Positions 1 through 8,825 of a stretch of 64,000 nucleotides of DNA are shown piece after piece; position 1 is the first letter of the stretch, and every line of letters begins with the position of its first letter. Source of the DNA: Streptomyces litmocidini (GTDB taxonomy: Bacteria; Actinomycetota; Actinomycetes; Streptomycetales; Streptomycetaceae); the NCBI RefSeq assembly GCF_014649755.1, contig NZ_BMTQ01000003.1:186001-250000 (forward strand), given 5' to 3'. The notes under the pieces were generated by a model, which was not told where the DNA came from, made no database searches, and saw nothing but the letters and a program-made list of their open reading frames with translations. Made by a program: the position numbers and the translations under genes.

Positions 1-2
1 CG

Positions 3-158
3 GACGGCCCCCTCACCCTGCTGCTCGGCCGGTACGAGGGGGTCGGCGGGGCGTCCGCCGTCCTCGGCCACCAGCTCGGCTGGGCCGTGGGCCTGGTGCT
101 GCTGTGCGCCGTTCTGTGGCGTGCCGCGGCGAGCCGGCTGGAGGTGCTGGGCGGATGA
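3..158 (+). CDS. ABC-2 type exporter permease, C-terminal end only (cut by window edge)
   Basis: This is the last 51 codons of a reading frame that enters from the left edge. They encode a hydrophobic helix (GWAVGLVLLCAVLWRAAASRL) ending in an arginine-flanked tail, as in the last membrane segment of ABC-2 family permeases. The stop codon overlaps the ATG of the next permease (ATGA). That is typical of paired permeases of the DUF990/COG4587-COG3694 exporter type. The ATP-binding subunit is presumably further upstream, outside the window. By context the pair would export the product of the downstream cyclitol/oligosaccharide operon, like AcbW/X/Y in acarbose clusters. The function is inferred from context and hydrophobicity only. 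Confidence 0.6.
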   Translation, partial: DGPLTLLLGRYEGVGGASAVLGHQLGWAVGLVLLCAVLWRAAASRLEVLGG

Positions 159-955
159 ACCGGACCCTCGGCGGCCATCTGCGCCTGGCCTTCTTCCTCG
201 GCGGCGTGGGCCTGCACCGGCTCACCGCGTACCGTCTCGACTTCCTCCTCGGCTCCGGGGCCTTCCTCGTCCGGGTGGGGCTCCAGACCCTGGCGGTGGG
301 CGTGGTCTTCACCCACGTCCCGGCCGTCGCCGGCTGGTCCTACCACCAGGTGCTGTTCCTGCTCGGCTGCTCCCTGCTGCCGCGCGGGCTCGACCACCTC
401 TTCACCGACCAGCTGTGGGAGCTGAGCCGCAAGCTGATCCAGCGGGGCGAGTTCTACCGCTACCTGATCCGCCCGGTGAACCCCCTCTTCTCGCTCCTGT
501 CGGAACGCTTCTTCCACCCGGACGGCTTCGGCGAACTGGCCGTCGGCGCCGTCCTGGTGCTCTGGTCCGGAGCCGAGCTGGGCCTCGACCCCACCGCCCT
601 GCAATGGGCTCTCGTGGTGCCGCTGGTCCTCTGCGGAGCGCTCGTCCACGCCGCCGTGAAGCTCTTCTTCGCGTCCCTCTCGTTCTGGACGGTGACGAGC
701 ATGCCGGCGATGCAGGCGGCCACCCAGGTGTCCGAGTTCGCCGGCTATCCGCTCGACCTGTACCACCCGTCGCTGCGGACGCTCCTCACCTGGGTGCTGC
801 CCTTCGCCTTCACGTCCTACGCGCCGGCCGTCTACCTGCTGCACGGCTCCACCGGACTGGTCCGGTGGCTTCCGGTCGTGACCGGCCTTTCCCTGCTCGC
901 CGCGCTGTCGCTCTGGCGGCGTGGCCTTTCCCGATACGAGATGACCGGGAGTTGA
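155..955 (+). CDS. ABC-2 type exporter permease (DUF990-like)
   Basis: This 266-residue polytopic membrane protein has about six hydrophobic segments. The ATG at 155 is chosen because it overlaps the stop of the previous permease (ATGA); an upstream in-frame ATG at 104 would overlap the neighbour by 55 bases. The stretch FTDQLWELSRKLIQRGEFYRYLIRPVNPLF (residues about 80-110) is characteristic of ABC-2 family transporter proteins of the PF06182 type, where a cytosolic loop with 'G-x-Y-x-x-x-L-x-R-P-x-x-P' contacts the ATPase. With the preceding permease and an ATPase probably just outside the window, it would form a half of an exporter. Being first in a sugar/cyclitol operon suggests product export. 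The family is recognised by motif; the substrate is inferred. Confidence 0.8.
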   Translation: MNRTLGGHLRLAFFLGGVGLHRLTAYRLDFLLGSGAFLVRVGLQTLAVGVVFTHVPAVAGWSYHQVLFLLGCSLLPRGLDHLFTDQLWELSRKLIQRGEFYRYLIRPVNPLFSLLSERFFHPDGFGELAVGAVLVLWSGAELGLDPTALQWALVVPLVLCGALVHAAVKLFFASLSFWTVTSMPAMQAATQVSEFAGYPLDLYHPSLRTLLTWVLPFAFTSYAPAVYLLHGSTGLVRWLPVVTGLSLLAALSLWRRGLSRYEMTGS

Positions 956-963
956 CGAACTGC

Positions 964-2490
964 GTGACCAGCGACACCCAGCTCCATGAACTGCTGCGCG
1001 GCGCGGACTGGCCACCGGAGGACGTCCGCCGGGCCGACCGCTACGCGCCGATCGACGAGGCCCCCCTCGGCTCCGGCACCACGCTGTGCGTCGTGTCCGT
1101 CGTCGGCGGCCCGGCGCACGGCAGGCTCCTCCTCGTCCCCGCCCGCGCGGACGGCTCGGGCCGTCTGGTGGACGCCCAGGGCTCCGAGGACTTCGATCTC
1201 GCCTGTGTGCGGCTGATGACGGCCGGAGGCCGGATCCGCACCGCCCGCGGCGGTCACGTCGACTTCCGCGGCGGAGCCGCGGCCCGCGCGGTCTCCCCGC
1301 TCCCCTTCGCACAGGGCCGGTCCTCGAACTCGCTCTCGCTCCTCGACATCGACGGCCGCCCCCACCTCCACAAGACCTACCGCTCCCTCGGTGCCGAGGT
1401 GCGGGAGCCCGAACTGCTGCGTCTGATGGACGGCAGCGCCCACACGCCCCGCTGGTTCGGCGACTACGGCTACGTGCCCCCGGGCGGGACGGAGCGACTG
1501 GCGCTCGGGGTGGTCTACACGTACACGCCGGGCAGTGGGATCGACGCCCCGCTGCGCGCGAACCTGCGCGCGCTCTGGCCCGGGCTGACGGACGGCCCGA
1601 CGGGCGTCCGGGAGTCCGCCCCGTCCGACGGCGCCGACGGTCCCACGAACCTGGACGCCCTCGTCCGGAAGCACCTCGCTCCCCTCGCCGCCCCGCTCCG
1701 CGCGGCCCGCTCGTTCCTCGGCGGGTTCCACGAAGAACTGCGCGTGCGCCTCGGCCGGGGGACTCCCCCGCCGGACTACCCCGTCGAGCGCGCCCTCCGC
1801 GCCGCCGAGGAGCGGTGCCGGGCGCTCGCGGAGCGGGCCGGCCGTGAGGCGGGGCTCCCCGCGGCCGCGCTGGACTCCGCCTTCGACTCCCTGGCCCGGG
1901 AGATCGCGCTGCTGCGGAAGGAGTTCGACGCGTCCGGCGCGCACCCCTCGGGGCCCTGCCACGGCGACCTCCACCTGTCGCACCTGCTGGGGGACCCGCC
2001 CGGGCTCATCGACATCTCCACTCCCGGCACGGGCCCGGACTCCCCGGGCTGGGCCGAGCAGTCTCCGCTGCAGGACCTGGTCGCGCTGGGACGCGCCCTG
2101 GAGTACTTCGCCGCCGACGAGGCCGCGTACGAGAGCGCCCGGCTCCTGGGCGTCGACGCGACGGAGACGATGCTCGCCTCGCTCGACGGCGGTGCCGGCC
2201 TGCCGCCGCGCGAACGGTCCGTGCTCCTGCTCGTGTTCGGGGCGGCGGACGCGTGGCGCCGGCACGTCGCCGGTCTGCTGCTCGCGCCCCCCGGACCCGA
2301 CGGGGACCGTGCCGGACCCGGCGCCCCCGACGAGCCGTTGCGACGGTTGCTCTACCTGCGCCGCCTCCTGCACGAACTCGACCACAACTTCGCGCACGCC
2401 CGGCCCTACCACGCCGCGATCGACCTGCGTCACGCCATGGCGCTCGGTCTCCCCTCCCCGCTCGCCCGCACCCTGACCACGAGGACCTGA
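964..2490 (+). CDS. APH-fold small-molecule kinase (maltokinase/AcbU-like candidate)
   Basis: The 508-residue protein has a kinase-like C-terminal half. CHGDLHLSHLLG (about residues 331-342) is the Brenner catalytic motif (HGDLHxxH) of aminoglycoside phosphotransferase/choline kinase-fold enzymes, and LIDIS (about 348) stands where these have the metal-binding D of I-D-F-x. The N-terminal third resembles the cap region of maltokinase-type proteins. GTG at 964 is chosen; an in-frame TTG at 952 overlapping the permease stop is the alternative. In acarbose biosynthesis an APH-like kinase, AcbU, phosphorylates C1 of the cyclitol 7-phosphate before nucleotide activation. The nucleotidyltransferase two genes downstream makes the same role plausible here. 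Maltokinase activity (maltose to maltose 1-phosphate) is the main alternative. The substrate is inferred, not seen. Confidence 0.7.
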   Translation: MTSDTQLHELLRGADWPPEDVRRADRYAPIDEAPLGSGTTLCVVSVVGGPAHGRLLLVPARADGSGRLVDAQGSEDFDLACVRLMTAGGRIRTARGGHVDFRGGAAARAVSPLPFAQGRSSNSLSLLDIDGRPHLHKTYRSLGAEVREPELLRLMDGSAHTPRWFGDYGYVPPGGTERLALGVVYTYTPGSGIDAPLRANLRALWPGLTDGPTGVRESAPSDGADGPTNLDALVRKHLAPLAAPLRAARSFLGGFHEELRVRLGRGTPPPDYPVERALRAAEERCRALAERAGREAGLPAAALDSAFDSLAREIALLRKEFDASGAHPSGPCHGDLHLSHLLGDPPGLIDISTPGTGPDSPGWAEQSPLQDLVALGRALEYFAADEAAYESARLLGVDATETMLASLDGGAGLPPRERSVLLLVFGAADAWRRHVAGLLLAPPGPDGDRAGPGAPDEPLRRLLYLRRLLHELDHNFAHARPYHAAIDLRHAMALGLPSPLARTLTTRT

Positions 2491-2491
2491 C

Positions 2492-4615
2492 GTGAGTCAC
2501 GTGACCGACGAACCGCTGCACGTCATCGAGACGTACTTCGAATGCTGCGGCTTCGACCACACCTTCCTCCAGGGCGGCACCTCGGTGTACCTCTGGAACC
2601 TCTCCCGCGCCTTCGCCCGCAAGGGCCACCGGGTGTCCGTCGTGACGCCCGCCCACGGGCGCCTCGACGACCTGCGCCGCCGCCACGCGGTCGAGGACCT
2701 CGCCTACGAGGACCGCCACACCCTCCCCCTCGTCCTCGACCCCGAGGTGTGGCGGGGCTTCCCCTCCGAGGTGCACGTGGCGCTGCGCACCACGGCGCAC
2801 CGGATACGTCTGGAGGGCGTCGACCTCTACTTCCTGTCGAACGACTACCTGGACCGGCTGCCCGACACCTTCTACCCGCCCTACTCGGCGAAGGGCCGGG
2901 ACCTCACCTTCTTCAAACCGCTGGTCTTCCAGGTCGACAGCGTGCGCTTCCTGCGCGGCTGGTTCGGCGACGAACGGGCGATCGTCCACGCCCACGAGCC
3001 CTACTACCACTACCTGCTGCCGCCGGCGCTGAGCGGCGACCCGCTGAAGAGCGTGGTCACCACCGTGCAGAGCAACATGCCGATCACCAAGAAGGTGTAC
3101 GGGCCCGAGGTCCGCAGGCTCCTCGAACTCCTCGGCGCGGCCCCGCTGCCGGACGAGGAGCCGTCGCTTCCGGCCGGTGAGCGCGAGGCCCAGCGCCAGT
3201 ACCAGACCCGTACCCATCTGCACTACGAGTACCCGGCCGACCACCTCACCGTCTACGGTCTGGTCGCCGACCACTCCGACCGGATCGACTTCCTCTGCCC
3301 CGGCCAGCGGGACTTCTCCAACGGTTTCCGCGACACCCCCTTCGAGGAGCTGTTCGCGGCGCTGCCGATCTCCCGGACGGTCCGCCGCAACGCGCACAAG
3401 CAGTTCGTCGGAGGCTGCGCGATCTCGGACGGCTGGCTCGCCCGGGACCCGGACGCGGTGGACCGGGACGGCGTCCTCTCCGGGCTCGGCCTGGACCCGT
3501 CCCTGCCGACGTTCTTCCACAACGCCCGCTACGCGGTCCACCACAAGGGCCAGGTCGAACTGGTCCGGGCGATCGACCGGGTCCTCACCGAGGGGCTCGC
3601 GGCCAATTTCGTCCTGCGCTGCATCACCGGCACCGGCATCGACGACCCGTACTTCCACGAGGTCGCCGAACGGCACAAGGGCCGGGTGCACCTGGAGTGG
3701 GAGCGGGTCGACGAGAGCCGGGTCTTCGCCTACGCCGCCTCCTCCGACTTCTGCGTGTTCCCGTCCAAGTTCGAGATGGACACCTTCCTCATCGCCCAGG
3801 GCGAGGCCATGGCGTGCGGGGCGGTGCCGGTGGCAACCGCCCAGTGGGGCACGGCCCACTTCCGGCACGCCGCCGAGGACGCGACGCGGACCGGTTTCTC
3901 GGTCAACCGGTCGTTCGCGGAGGACGACGCGCTCCTCGTCGACGGGCTCGCCGACCGCTTCCACCGGGCCGTGCGCCTCTTCCACGACGAGCCCGACGAG
4001 TACCGGGCCCTGTCGGCCCGCGCCCGGCAGGTGGCCCGTACCTTCACCTGGGACCACTGCGCCGATCTGCACCTGGAGGTCTTCCGGGACCTCTGGCACG
4101 GGATCGCCCCCCGGCCGACGGCCGACACGGCCCTGCGGCACGGCTGGTTCGACGTCCTTCCGCCCCGGACCTGGGAGGAGCGCCCCCGGGAGGTGCTCGA
4201 CGCGGCCGTGGCGGCCGGCGACCTGGCCGCCGTCGAGCGGCTGGGCCCCGTCACCGGGCCCCTGGCCCTCCGGCTCTTCGACGCCGCCTGGGAGCGCGCC
4301 GACTTCGCCGTGTGCGAGGAGGTGGCGGGGCGGTGGCCCGATGCGATGTCCCCGGAGCGGGTGGCCCGCCTCGGCGACCGGTGCGCGCCCCACGGCGAGG
4401 GCCTGCGGTACCGGCTCGCCCACGCGGAGCGCGTCGAACTGGTCGTCCCCGGCCCCCGGGACCCCGGCGGCCGGGCGGAGGCGGAGGTCACCGAGTGGAC
4501 CCGCGGGGCGGCCGGGGAGTTCGTGGGCGCCGCTCCGCCCGCGGGCACGGACGCCCGGCTGCTCCTGACGCTTTCGAACGGCCGGACCGCCTGGGACGAG
4601 GTGCGTCGTGGCTGA
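2492..4615 (+). CDS. GlgA-like family glycosyltransferase (first paralogue, no HAD domain)
   Basis: This 707-residue GT-B enzyme has an N-terminal GlgA-like Rossmann half ([16 protein letters not shown] at about 25-40, then [14 protein letters not shown]). The C-terminal donor-binding half carries [16 protein letters not shown] followed by [11 protein letters not shown], the E-x-E region of retaining transferases. The KxGGL loop of glycogen synthases reads QGGTS, so the usual Lys is absent. After the catalytic part come about 180 residues ending in a small beta-rich region ([15 protein letters not shown]). It aligns along its whole length with the glycosyltransferase part of the protein encoded at 5736-8825, so the two are paralogues. 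Context favours a pseudoglycosyltransferase or an oligosaccharide-extending role. GTG start two bases after the kinase stop; its end overlaps the next gene by 8 bases. Confidence 0.75.
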   Translation: MSHVTDEPLHVIETYFECCGFDHTFLQGGTSVYLWNLSRAFARKGHRVSVVTPAHGRLDDLRRRHAVEDLAYEDRHTLPLVLDPEVWRGFPSEVHVALRTTAHRIRLEGVDLYFLSNDYLDRLPDTFYPPYSAKGRDLTFFKPLVFQVDSVRFLRGWFGDERAIVHAHEPYYHYLLPPALSGDPLKSVVTTVQSNMPITKKVYGPEVRRLLELLGAAPLPDEEPSLPAGEREAQRQYQTRTHLHYEYPADHLTVYGLVADHSDRIDFLCPGQRDFSNGFRDTPFEELFAALPISRTVRRNAHKQFVGGCAISDGWLARDPDAVDRDGVLSGLGLDPSLPTFFHNARYAVHHKGQVELVRAIDRVLTEGLAANFVLRCITGTGIDDPYFHEVAERHKGRVHLEWERVDESRVFAYAASSDFCVFPSKFEMDTFLIAQGEAMACGAVPVATAQWGTAHFRHAAEDATRTGFSVNRSFAEDDALLVDGLADRFHRAVRLFHDEPDEYRALSARARQVARTFTWDHCADLHLEVFRDLWHGIAPRPTADTALRHGWFDVLPPRTWEERPREVLDAAVAAGDLAAVERLGPVTGPLALRLFDAAWERADFAVCEEVAGRWPDAMSPERVARLGDRCAPHGEGLRYRLAHAERVELVVPGPRDPGGRAEAEVTEWTRGAAGEFVGAAPPAGTDARLLLTLSNGRTAWDEVRRG

Positions 4616-5723
4616 GTTCGACGCGGTCCGCACCGTCCTGCTCGCCGGCGGCAGGGGCGAGCGCATGGGGCGGCTCGGCGAGGGCCGGCTGAAGCCGCTC
4701 GTGCCGTACGGCGGCGCCTGCCGGCTCATCGACTTCAGCCTGGCGAACGCGCGCGACTCCGGCCTCGGGGAGGTGCTCCTGCTCTCGCAGTACGAGGAGC
4801 GCCTGCTGATGGACGACCTGCACTCCGCCTGGAACGGCGCCTCGCGCGACTTCCGGATCCACTTCGGTCCGTACGACGCGGTGTACCGCGCCGCGGGCGA
4901 GGGACTGCCCCCGCGGCTTCCCGACCGCACCTGGCCCCTGGAGAAGGGGACGGCCGACGCCCTCATCCGCAAGGGGGAGCACATCTTCGGTCCCCGGACC
5001 GAGCACGTGATGGTGCTCCACGCCGACCACGTCTACCGCTTCGACTACGGCCCGCTGATCCGGCGGCACATCGCGTCGCGGGCGGCGCTCACCGTCGCCT
5101 ACCAGCGGATCGACCCGCGCTGGGTCCACCTCTTCGGCATGGTCGCGTTCGACCGGGACGGCTCCCTGACCACCTTCGTGGAGAAGCCCGAGCACCCCAC
5201 GTCCGACCTCGTGTTCGCCGCCTTCTGCGTGTTCGACGCCAAGGTGCTCCGGCGGTACCTGGAGGAGCTGGAGGGCACGGACTGGCAGCACGACATCAGC
5301 CGGGACGTGATCCCGGCGATGCTCGCGGCCGGGGAACGCATCCGGGGGCACCGCGTCGAGGGCCACTGGGAGGACATCGGCACGGTGGAGCGCTACCACC
5401 GCGCCCACCTCGCGATGACCCGCCCCGACGCCGGGCTGCCGGTCCAGGCGCTGCCCTGGACCATCTCGCCCTGTCTGCACCGCCGCCGGGTCGACTCACC
5501 GGGCGTCCGCCGCTCCGTGGTCCCCTTCGACATGGTCAACCGGGGACGCGTCGAGGACAGCGTGCTCTTCCCCGGTGTCCGGATCGGCGAGGGGGCGCGG
5601 GTGCGGCGCAGCGTGGTGCTGCCGGGCGCCGTCGTGCCCGACGGCGCCGACATCGACTCCGCGGTCGTCCTGGAGAACGGCTTCGTCCAGCACGTCGAAC
5701 CCGCGCCGAACGCCGCACGCTGA
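4608..5723 (+). CDS. GlgC-like sugar/cyclitol 1-phosphate nucleotidyltransferase (AcbR-like)
   Basis: The 371-residue protein begins with the nucleotide-binding signature [14 protein letters not shown], followed by [19 protein letters not shown], the ADP-glucose pyrophosphorylase pattern. [10 protein letters not shown] carries the metal-binding Asp region, and a left-handed beta-helix-like C-terminus ([19 protein letters not shown]) follows. It would activate a sugar or cyclitol 1-phosphate with an NTP to give the NDP donor for the flanking glycosyltransferases. In acarbose biosynthesis the homologous AcbR activates the 1,7-bisphosphorylated cyclitol. Its position between the two glycosyltransferase genes and downstream of the APH-fold kinase supports that analogy. 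A role in glycogen synthesis is the alternative, but the cyclase, cupin and ROK kinase in the same operon speak against it. GTG start. Confidence 0.8.
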   Translation: MAEFDAVRTVLLAGGRGERMGRLGEGRLKPLVPYGGACRLIDFSLANARDSGLGEVLLLSQYEERLLMDDLHSAWNGASRDFRIHFGPYDAVYRAAGEGLPPRLPDRTWPLEKGTADALIRKGEHIFGPRTEHVMVLHADHVYRFDYGPLIRRHIASRAALTVAYQRIDPRWVHLFGMVAFDRDGSLTTFVEKPEHPTSDLVFAAFCVFDAKVLRRYLEELEGTDWQHDISRDVIPAMLAAGERIRGHRVEGHWEDIGTVERYHRAHLAMTRPDAGLPVQALPWTISPCLHRRRVDSPGVRRSVVPFDMVNRGRVEDSVLFPGVRIGEGARVRRSVVLPGAVVPDGADIDSAVVLENGFVQHVEPAPNAAR

Positions 5724-5735
5724 GGGAGCACATCC

Positions 5736-8700
5736 ATGCACATCATCAACTTCGCCTACGAATGCGGCGGCTTCGACCCCCGGCTGATGCGCGGGGGCCT
5801 CTCGCCGCTGGTGTGGAACCTGTCCCGGGAGTACGCCTCCCTGGGGCACCGGGTGTCGATCGTCACTCCCGCGCACGGGCACCTCGACCGGCTGCGCGAG
5901 TCGTACGCGATCGAGGACCTGGACTTCCGGCTCGACCACACGGTGCCGCTGGTGCTCGATCCGAAGACCTGGCCGGGCCGTCCCGCCGAGACGGCGCTGT
6001 CGCTGACGACCCGGGCCCATCTGCTGCGGCTCGACGGCGTGGACGTGTACTTCCTGTCCGACGCCCAGCTGGATCTGCTGCCCGACCGGCTGTACCCCCC
6101 GCCGGACTCCGAGGGCCGGGACCTGTCGTTCTTCAAGCCGCTGGTCTTCCAGGTGGCCGGACTGCGCTTCCTGCGGGAGCGGCTCGGCGGGAAGGAGCCG
6201 GCGATCGTCCACGGCTTCGAACCGTCCTATCACCACCTCGTCCCGCTGGTGCTGCGCGACGATCCCCGGTGGCGCTGTGTCAGCACGGTGGCGGCCAACG
6301 CGCCGATCACGCAGAAGGTCTACCGGCCCCAGATCGAGGCCCTGCTGGGTCTCTTCGACGCGTCGCCCGAACCGGCCGGTGCCGGCACCGGGACGGTCGG
6401 GGCGATCTCCCTCGACGCCTGGGAGGAGGTGCCGCCGCCGGAGGACTCGCCGGCCGCCGCCATGGTGCGGGCCCTCGCGGCGACGCGCCTGCACACCGAG
6501 TACGGCCCCGACCACGTGGGCCTCTTCCCGCAACTCCTCGCCCACGCCGACCTCGTGGACTTCGTCTCCCCCGGCCAGCGCGACCACTACAGCACCTTCG
6601 CCGACACTCCGATGGAGCGGTACGTCGCCTCGCTGCCCGTCTCCGGCCTGCTGCGGGAGCAGGCGGGCAAGCTGTTCGACGGGGGCTGCGGGGTCTCCGG
6701 GACGTGGCTGGAGAGGGACCCGGCGGGGGTCGACCGCGATGCGGTGCTGCGCTCCCTGGGACTCGATCCGGCCCGGCCGGTCTTCTACCACGCGGCCCGG
6801 TACGCCGTGCACCACAAGGGCCAGCTGGAGCTGTTGCGGGCCGTGGAGGAGGTCCTGGCCGGCGGTGCGGAGGTCAGCTTCCTCCTGCGGTGCGCGACGG
6901 GCGCGGGCGGGGCGGCCGGGGCGTCGCCCGCCAACGCGTACTTCCAGCGGGTCGCGGACGCGTATCCGGACCGGGTACGGCTCGACTGGCGGCTCGTCGA
7001 CGAGGAGACGCTCTTCACGGAGGCCGCCTGCGCCGACTTCTGCGTCTATCCGTCGAAGTTCGAGCTCGACGGGTTCCTCATCGCCCAGGCCGAGGCGATG
7101 GCCTGCGGTGCCGTGCCCGTCGCCACCGCGCAGCGGGCCACCGCCCACTTCGGGCACGCGCTTCCCCACGAGGACCCGGCGGCCACGGGCTTCGCGGTCC
7201 GCGGCTCGTTCCGCGACGACGACCGCGAGCTCGCGTCGCTGCTCGCGGACCGGATCCGTGCCGCGGAGCGGACGTTCCGCGAGGCGCCCGAGGAGTACGC
7301 GCGGCTGTCCGCCGCGGCCGTCGTGACCGCCCGCGGTTTCACCTGGGGCGAGAGCGCGCGCCGCCGCCTCGGCGCGTTCCGGGAGCTCCTCGACGACGTC
7401 CCCCGCCGGCTGCCGGCGGGGGACGCGATCCGGTACGGATGGTTCGATCTGCTCGACGGGGCGGAGTGGGCCGAGCACCGGGAGGCGATCGCCCGGCGCG
7501 CCCTCGCGCTGGGGGACGCCGCCGCCTACGGGCGGTGCGCCGAGCTCGACGGGGCCGCGTACGAGGCGCTGTTCGCCGCCGCGTACCGGCGGGCGGACTT
7601 CCCGCGCTGCGCCGAGCTGGCGGGGGCGGCGGGCCGCGAGGCGCTGATGGCCCCGGTCCGGCACCGCTGCCGCGTCTCGCCCGCCGATCCGGGCGGGATG
7701 CTCCGGGTGGAGTACCGGCATCCGGAGGTGGCGGCGGTCGACGTCGTGGTCGAGGGGGACGTGGCGGCTTTCGGCGGCACGGACCCGTCCGGTCCGGAAC
7801 CCCTCGAATCGGCTGCCGAGGCCGCGCTGTCGGACGAGCCGGTGCCGCCGGTCGGCACGACCCGGACCGCCGCGCTGCGGCGGGACGCCGACGGCGTCTT
7901 CCGGGGCTCCGTCCTGGCCGACGGCCTGCGGGCGGGCCTCGTCCTCCGGCTCACGCTCACCGGCGGCCGCGTGACCTGGGACAACATCCCCCTCCCGGAG
8001 GCCCCGCCCTACCGCGTCGTGGCCACCGACCTCGACGGCACGCTGCTCCGCGACGATCTGACGGTCTCGTCGCGGACCCGGCGCGCGCTCGGTCTGGTGG
8101 CCGCGGCAGGAGCCCGGCACCTCGTGGTGACCGGCCGTCCGGCCGCCGCGTGCCGTCGGCTCCTCGACTCCCTCGGCTACACGGGGCTCGCCGTCTGCGG
8201 ACAGGGCGCGCAGTTGTACGACGCGGGCGCGGACCGGCTGCTGTCCGCGGAGCGGCTCGACACCGGACTCGCGCGCTCGGTCGTCGCCCGCGTCGAGGAC
8301 GTCGTCGGGCCGCTCGAACTCGGGGTGGTGACCTCGCCGCCGGAGAGCCGCTTCCGGGTCACCCCGGGCTTCGGCGAGCGGGTGCGGCACGGCTGGGACG
8401 TCACGGCCGACCGCCCGCTCCTGTGGGAGACGCCGATCGACAAGCTGGTGCTGCACCACCGTGCCCTCGGGGACGACGAGCTCGCGGAGACGGCCCGCCG
8501 GCTCTGCGGTGAGGAGGTGACCGTCGTGCACTCCGTCCAGGGCATGGTCGAGGTCCTGCCGCGGGGCGTCACCAAGGGGACCGGGGTGGCGCGGGCCCTG
8601 GAGCTCCTCGGCGCCACGGGCGAGGAGACCCTGGCCTTCGGCGACATGCCCAACGACGTACCGATGCTCGCACTCGCCCGCCACGGTGTGGCGGTCGCCA

Positions 8701-8825
8701 ACGCGCACGCGGCGCTGCGGGCCGTCGCGGACGAGATCGCGCCGAGCAACGAGGAGGACGGCGTGGCGGAGGTCCTCGAGCGCCTCTTCGGCGCGCCGGT
8801 GGTGCCCATGGGAGGTGGCGCGTGA
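5736..8825 (+). CDS. Bifunctional GlgA-like (pseudo)glycosyltransferase fused to HAD (Cof-type) phosphatase
   Basis: This 1029-residue fusion has a GT-B glycosyltransferase in residues 1 to about 570 (RGGLSPLVWNLSREY near the N-terminus; CVYPSKFELDGFLIAQ followed by [11 protein letters not shown] in the donor half). A small beta-rich region follows (about 640-750, ending LTLTGGRVTWDN). From about 760 to the end is a complete Cof-like HAD hydrolase: motif I ATDLDGTLL (about 763-771), motif II VTGRP, motif III lysine in TKGTGVARAL (about 947), and motif IV FGDMPNDVPML (about 968-978). All four HAD motifs are intact, so phosphatase activity is expected. The fusion implies that coupling makes a phosphorylated product that is then dephosphorylated, as with OtsA/OtsB, ValL/ValO or AcbS...AcbJ. 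Strong RBS (GAGGGAG) and ATG; its end overlaps malQ by 4 bases. Confidence 0.85.
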   Translation: MHIINFAYECGGFDPRLMRGGLSPLVWNLSREYASLGHRVSIVTPAHGHLDRLRESYAIEDLDFRLDHTVPLVLDPKTWPGRPAETALSLTTRAHLLRLDGVDVYFLSDAQLDLLPDRLYPPPDSEGRDLSFFKPLVFQVAGLRFLRERLGGKEPAIVHGFEPSYHHLVPLVLRDDPRWRCVSTVAANAPITQKVYRPQIEALLGLFDASPEPAGAGTGTVGAISLDAWEEVPPPEDSPAAAMVRALAATRLHTEYGPDHVGLFPQLLAHADLVDFVSPGQRDHYSTFADTPMERYVASLPVSGLLREQAGKLFDGGCGVSGTWLERDPAGVDRDAVLRSLGLDPARPVFYHAARYAVHHKGQLELLRAVEEVLAGGAEVSFLLRCATGAGGAAGASPANAYFQRVADAYPDRVRLDWRLVDEETLFTEAACADFCVYPSKFELDGFLIAQAEAMACGAVPVATAQRATAHFGHALPHEDPAATGFAVRGSFRDDDRELASLLADRIRAAERTFREAPEEYARLSAAAVVTARGFTWGESARRRLGAFRELLDDVPRRLPAGDAIRYGWFDLLDGAEWAEHREAIARRALALGDAAAYGRCAELDGAAYEALFAAAYRRADFPRCAELAGAAGREALMAPVRHRCRVSPADPGGMLRVEYRHPEVAAVDVVVEGDVAAFGGTDPSGPEPLESAAEAALSDEPVPPVGTTRTAALRRDADGVFRGSVLADGLRAGLVLRLTLTGGRVTWDNIPLPEAPPYRVVATDLDGTLLRDDLTVSSRTRRALGLVAAAGARHLVVTGRPAAACRRLLDSLGYTGLAVCGQGAQLYDAGADRLLSAERLDTGLARSVVARVEDVVGPLELGVVTSPPESRFRVTPGFGERVRHGWDVTADRPLLWETPIDKLVLHHRALGDDELAETARRLCGEEVTVVHSVQGMVEVLPRGVTKGTGVARALELLGATGEETLAFGDMPNDVPMLALARHGVAVANAHAALRAVADEIAPSNEEDGVAEVLERLFGAPVVPMGGGA

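Noticed and set aside
2006..4984. 992-codon open frame on the minus strand across the kinase and glycosyltransferase genes
   Set aside because: It is a GC-skew shadow frame: low-complexity Val/Gly/Arg-rich translation with no motif, opposite to clear glycosyltransferase coding.
5496..8708. 1070-codon minus-strand open frame opposite the GT-HAD fusion
   Set aside because: Shadow of the plus-strand gene; the plus frame has GT-B and all HAD motifs, the minus one only Arg/Gly/Val-rich filler.
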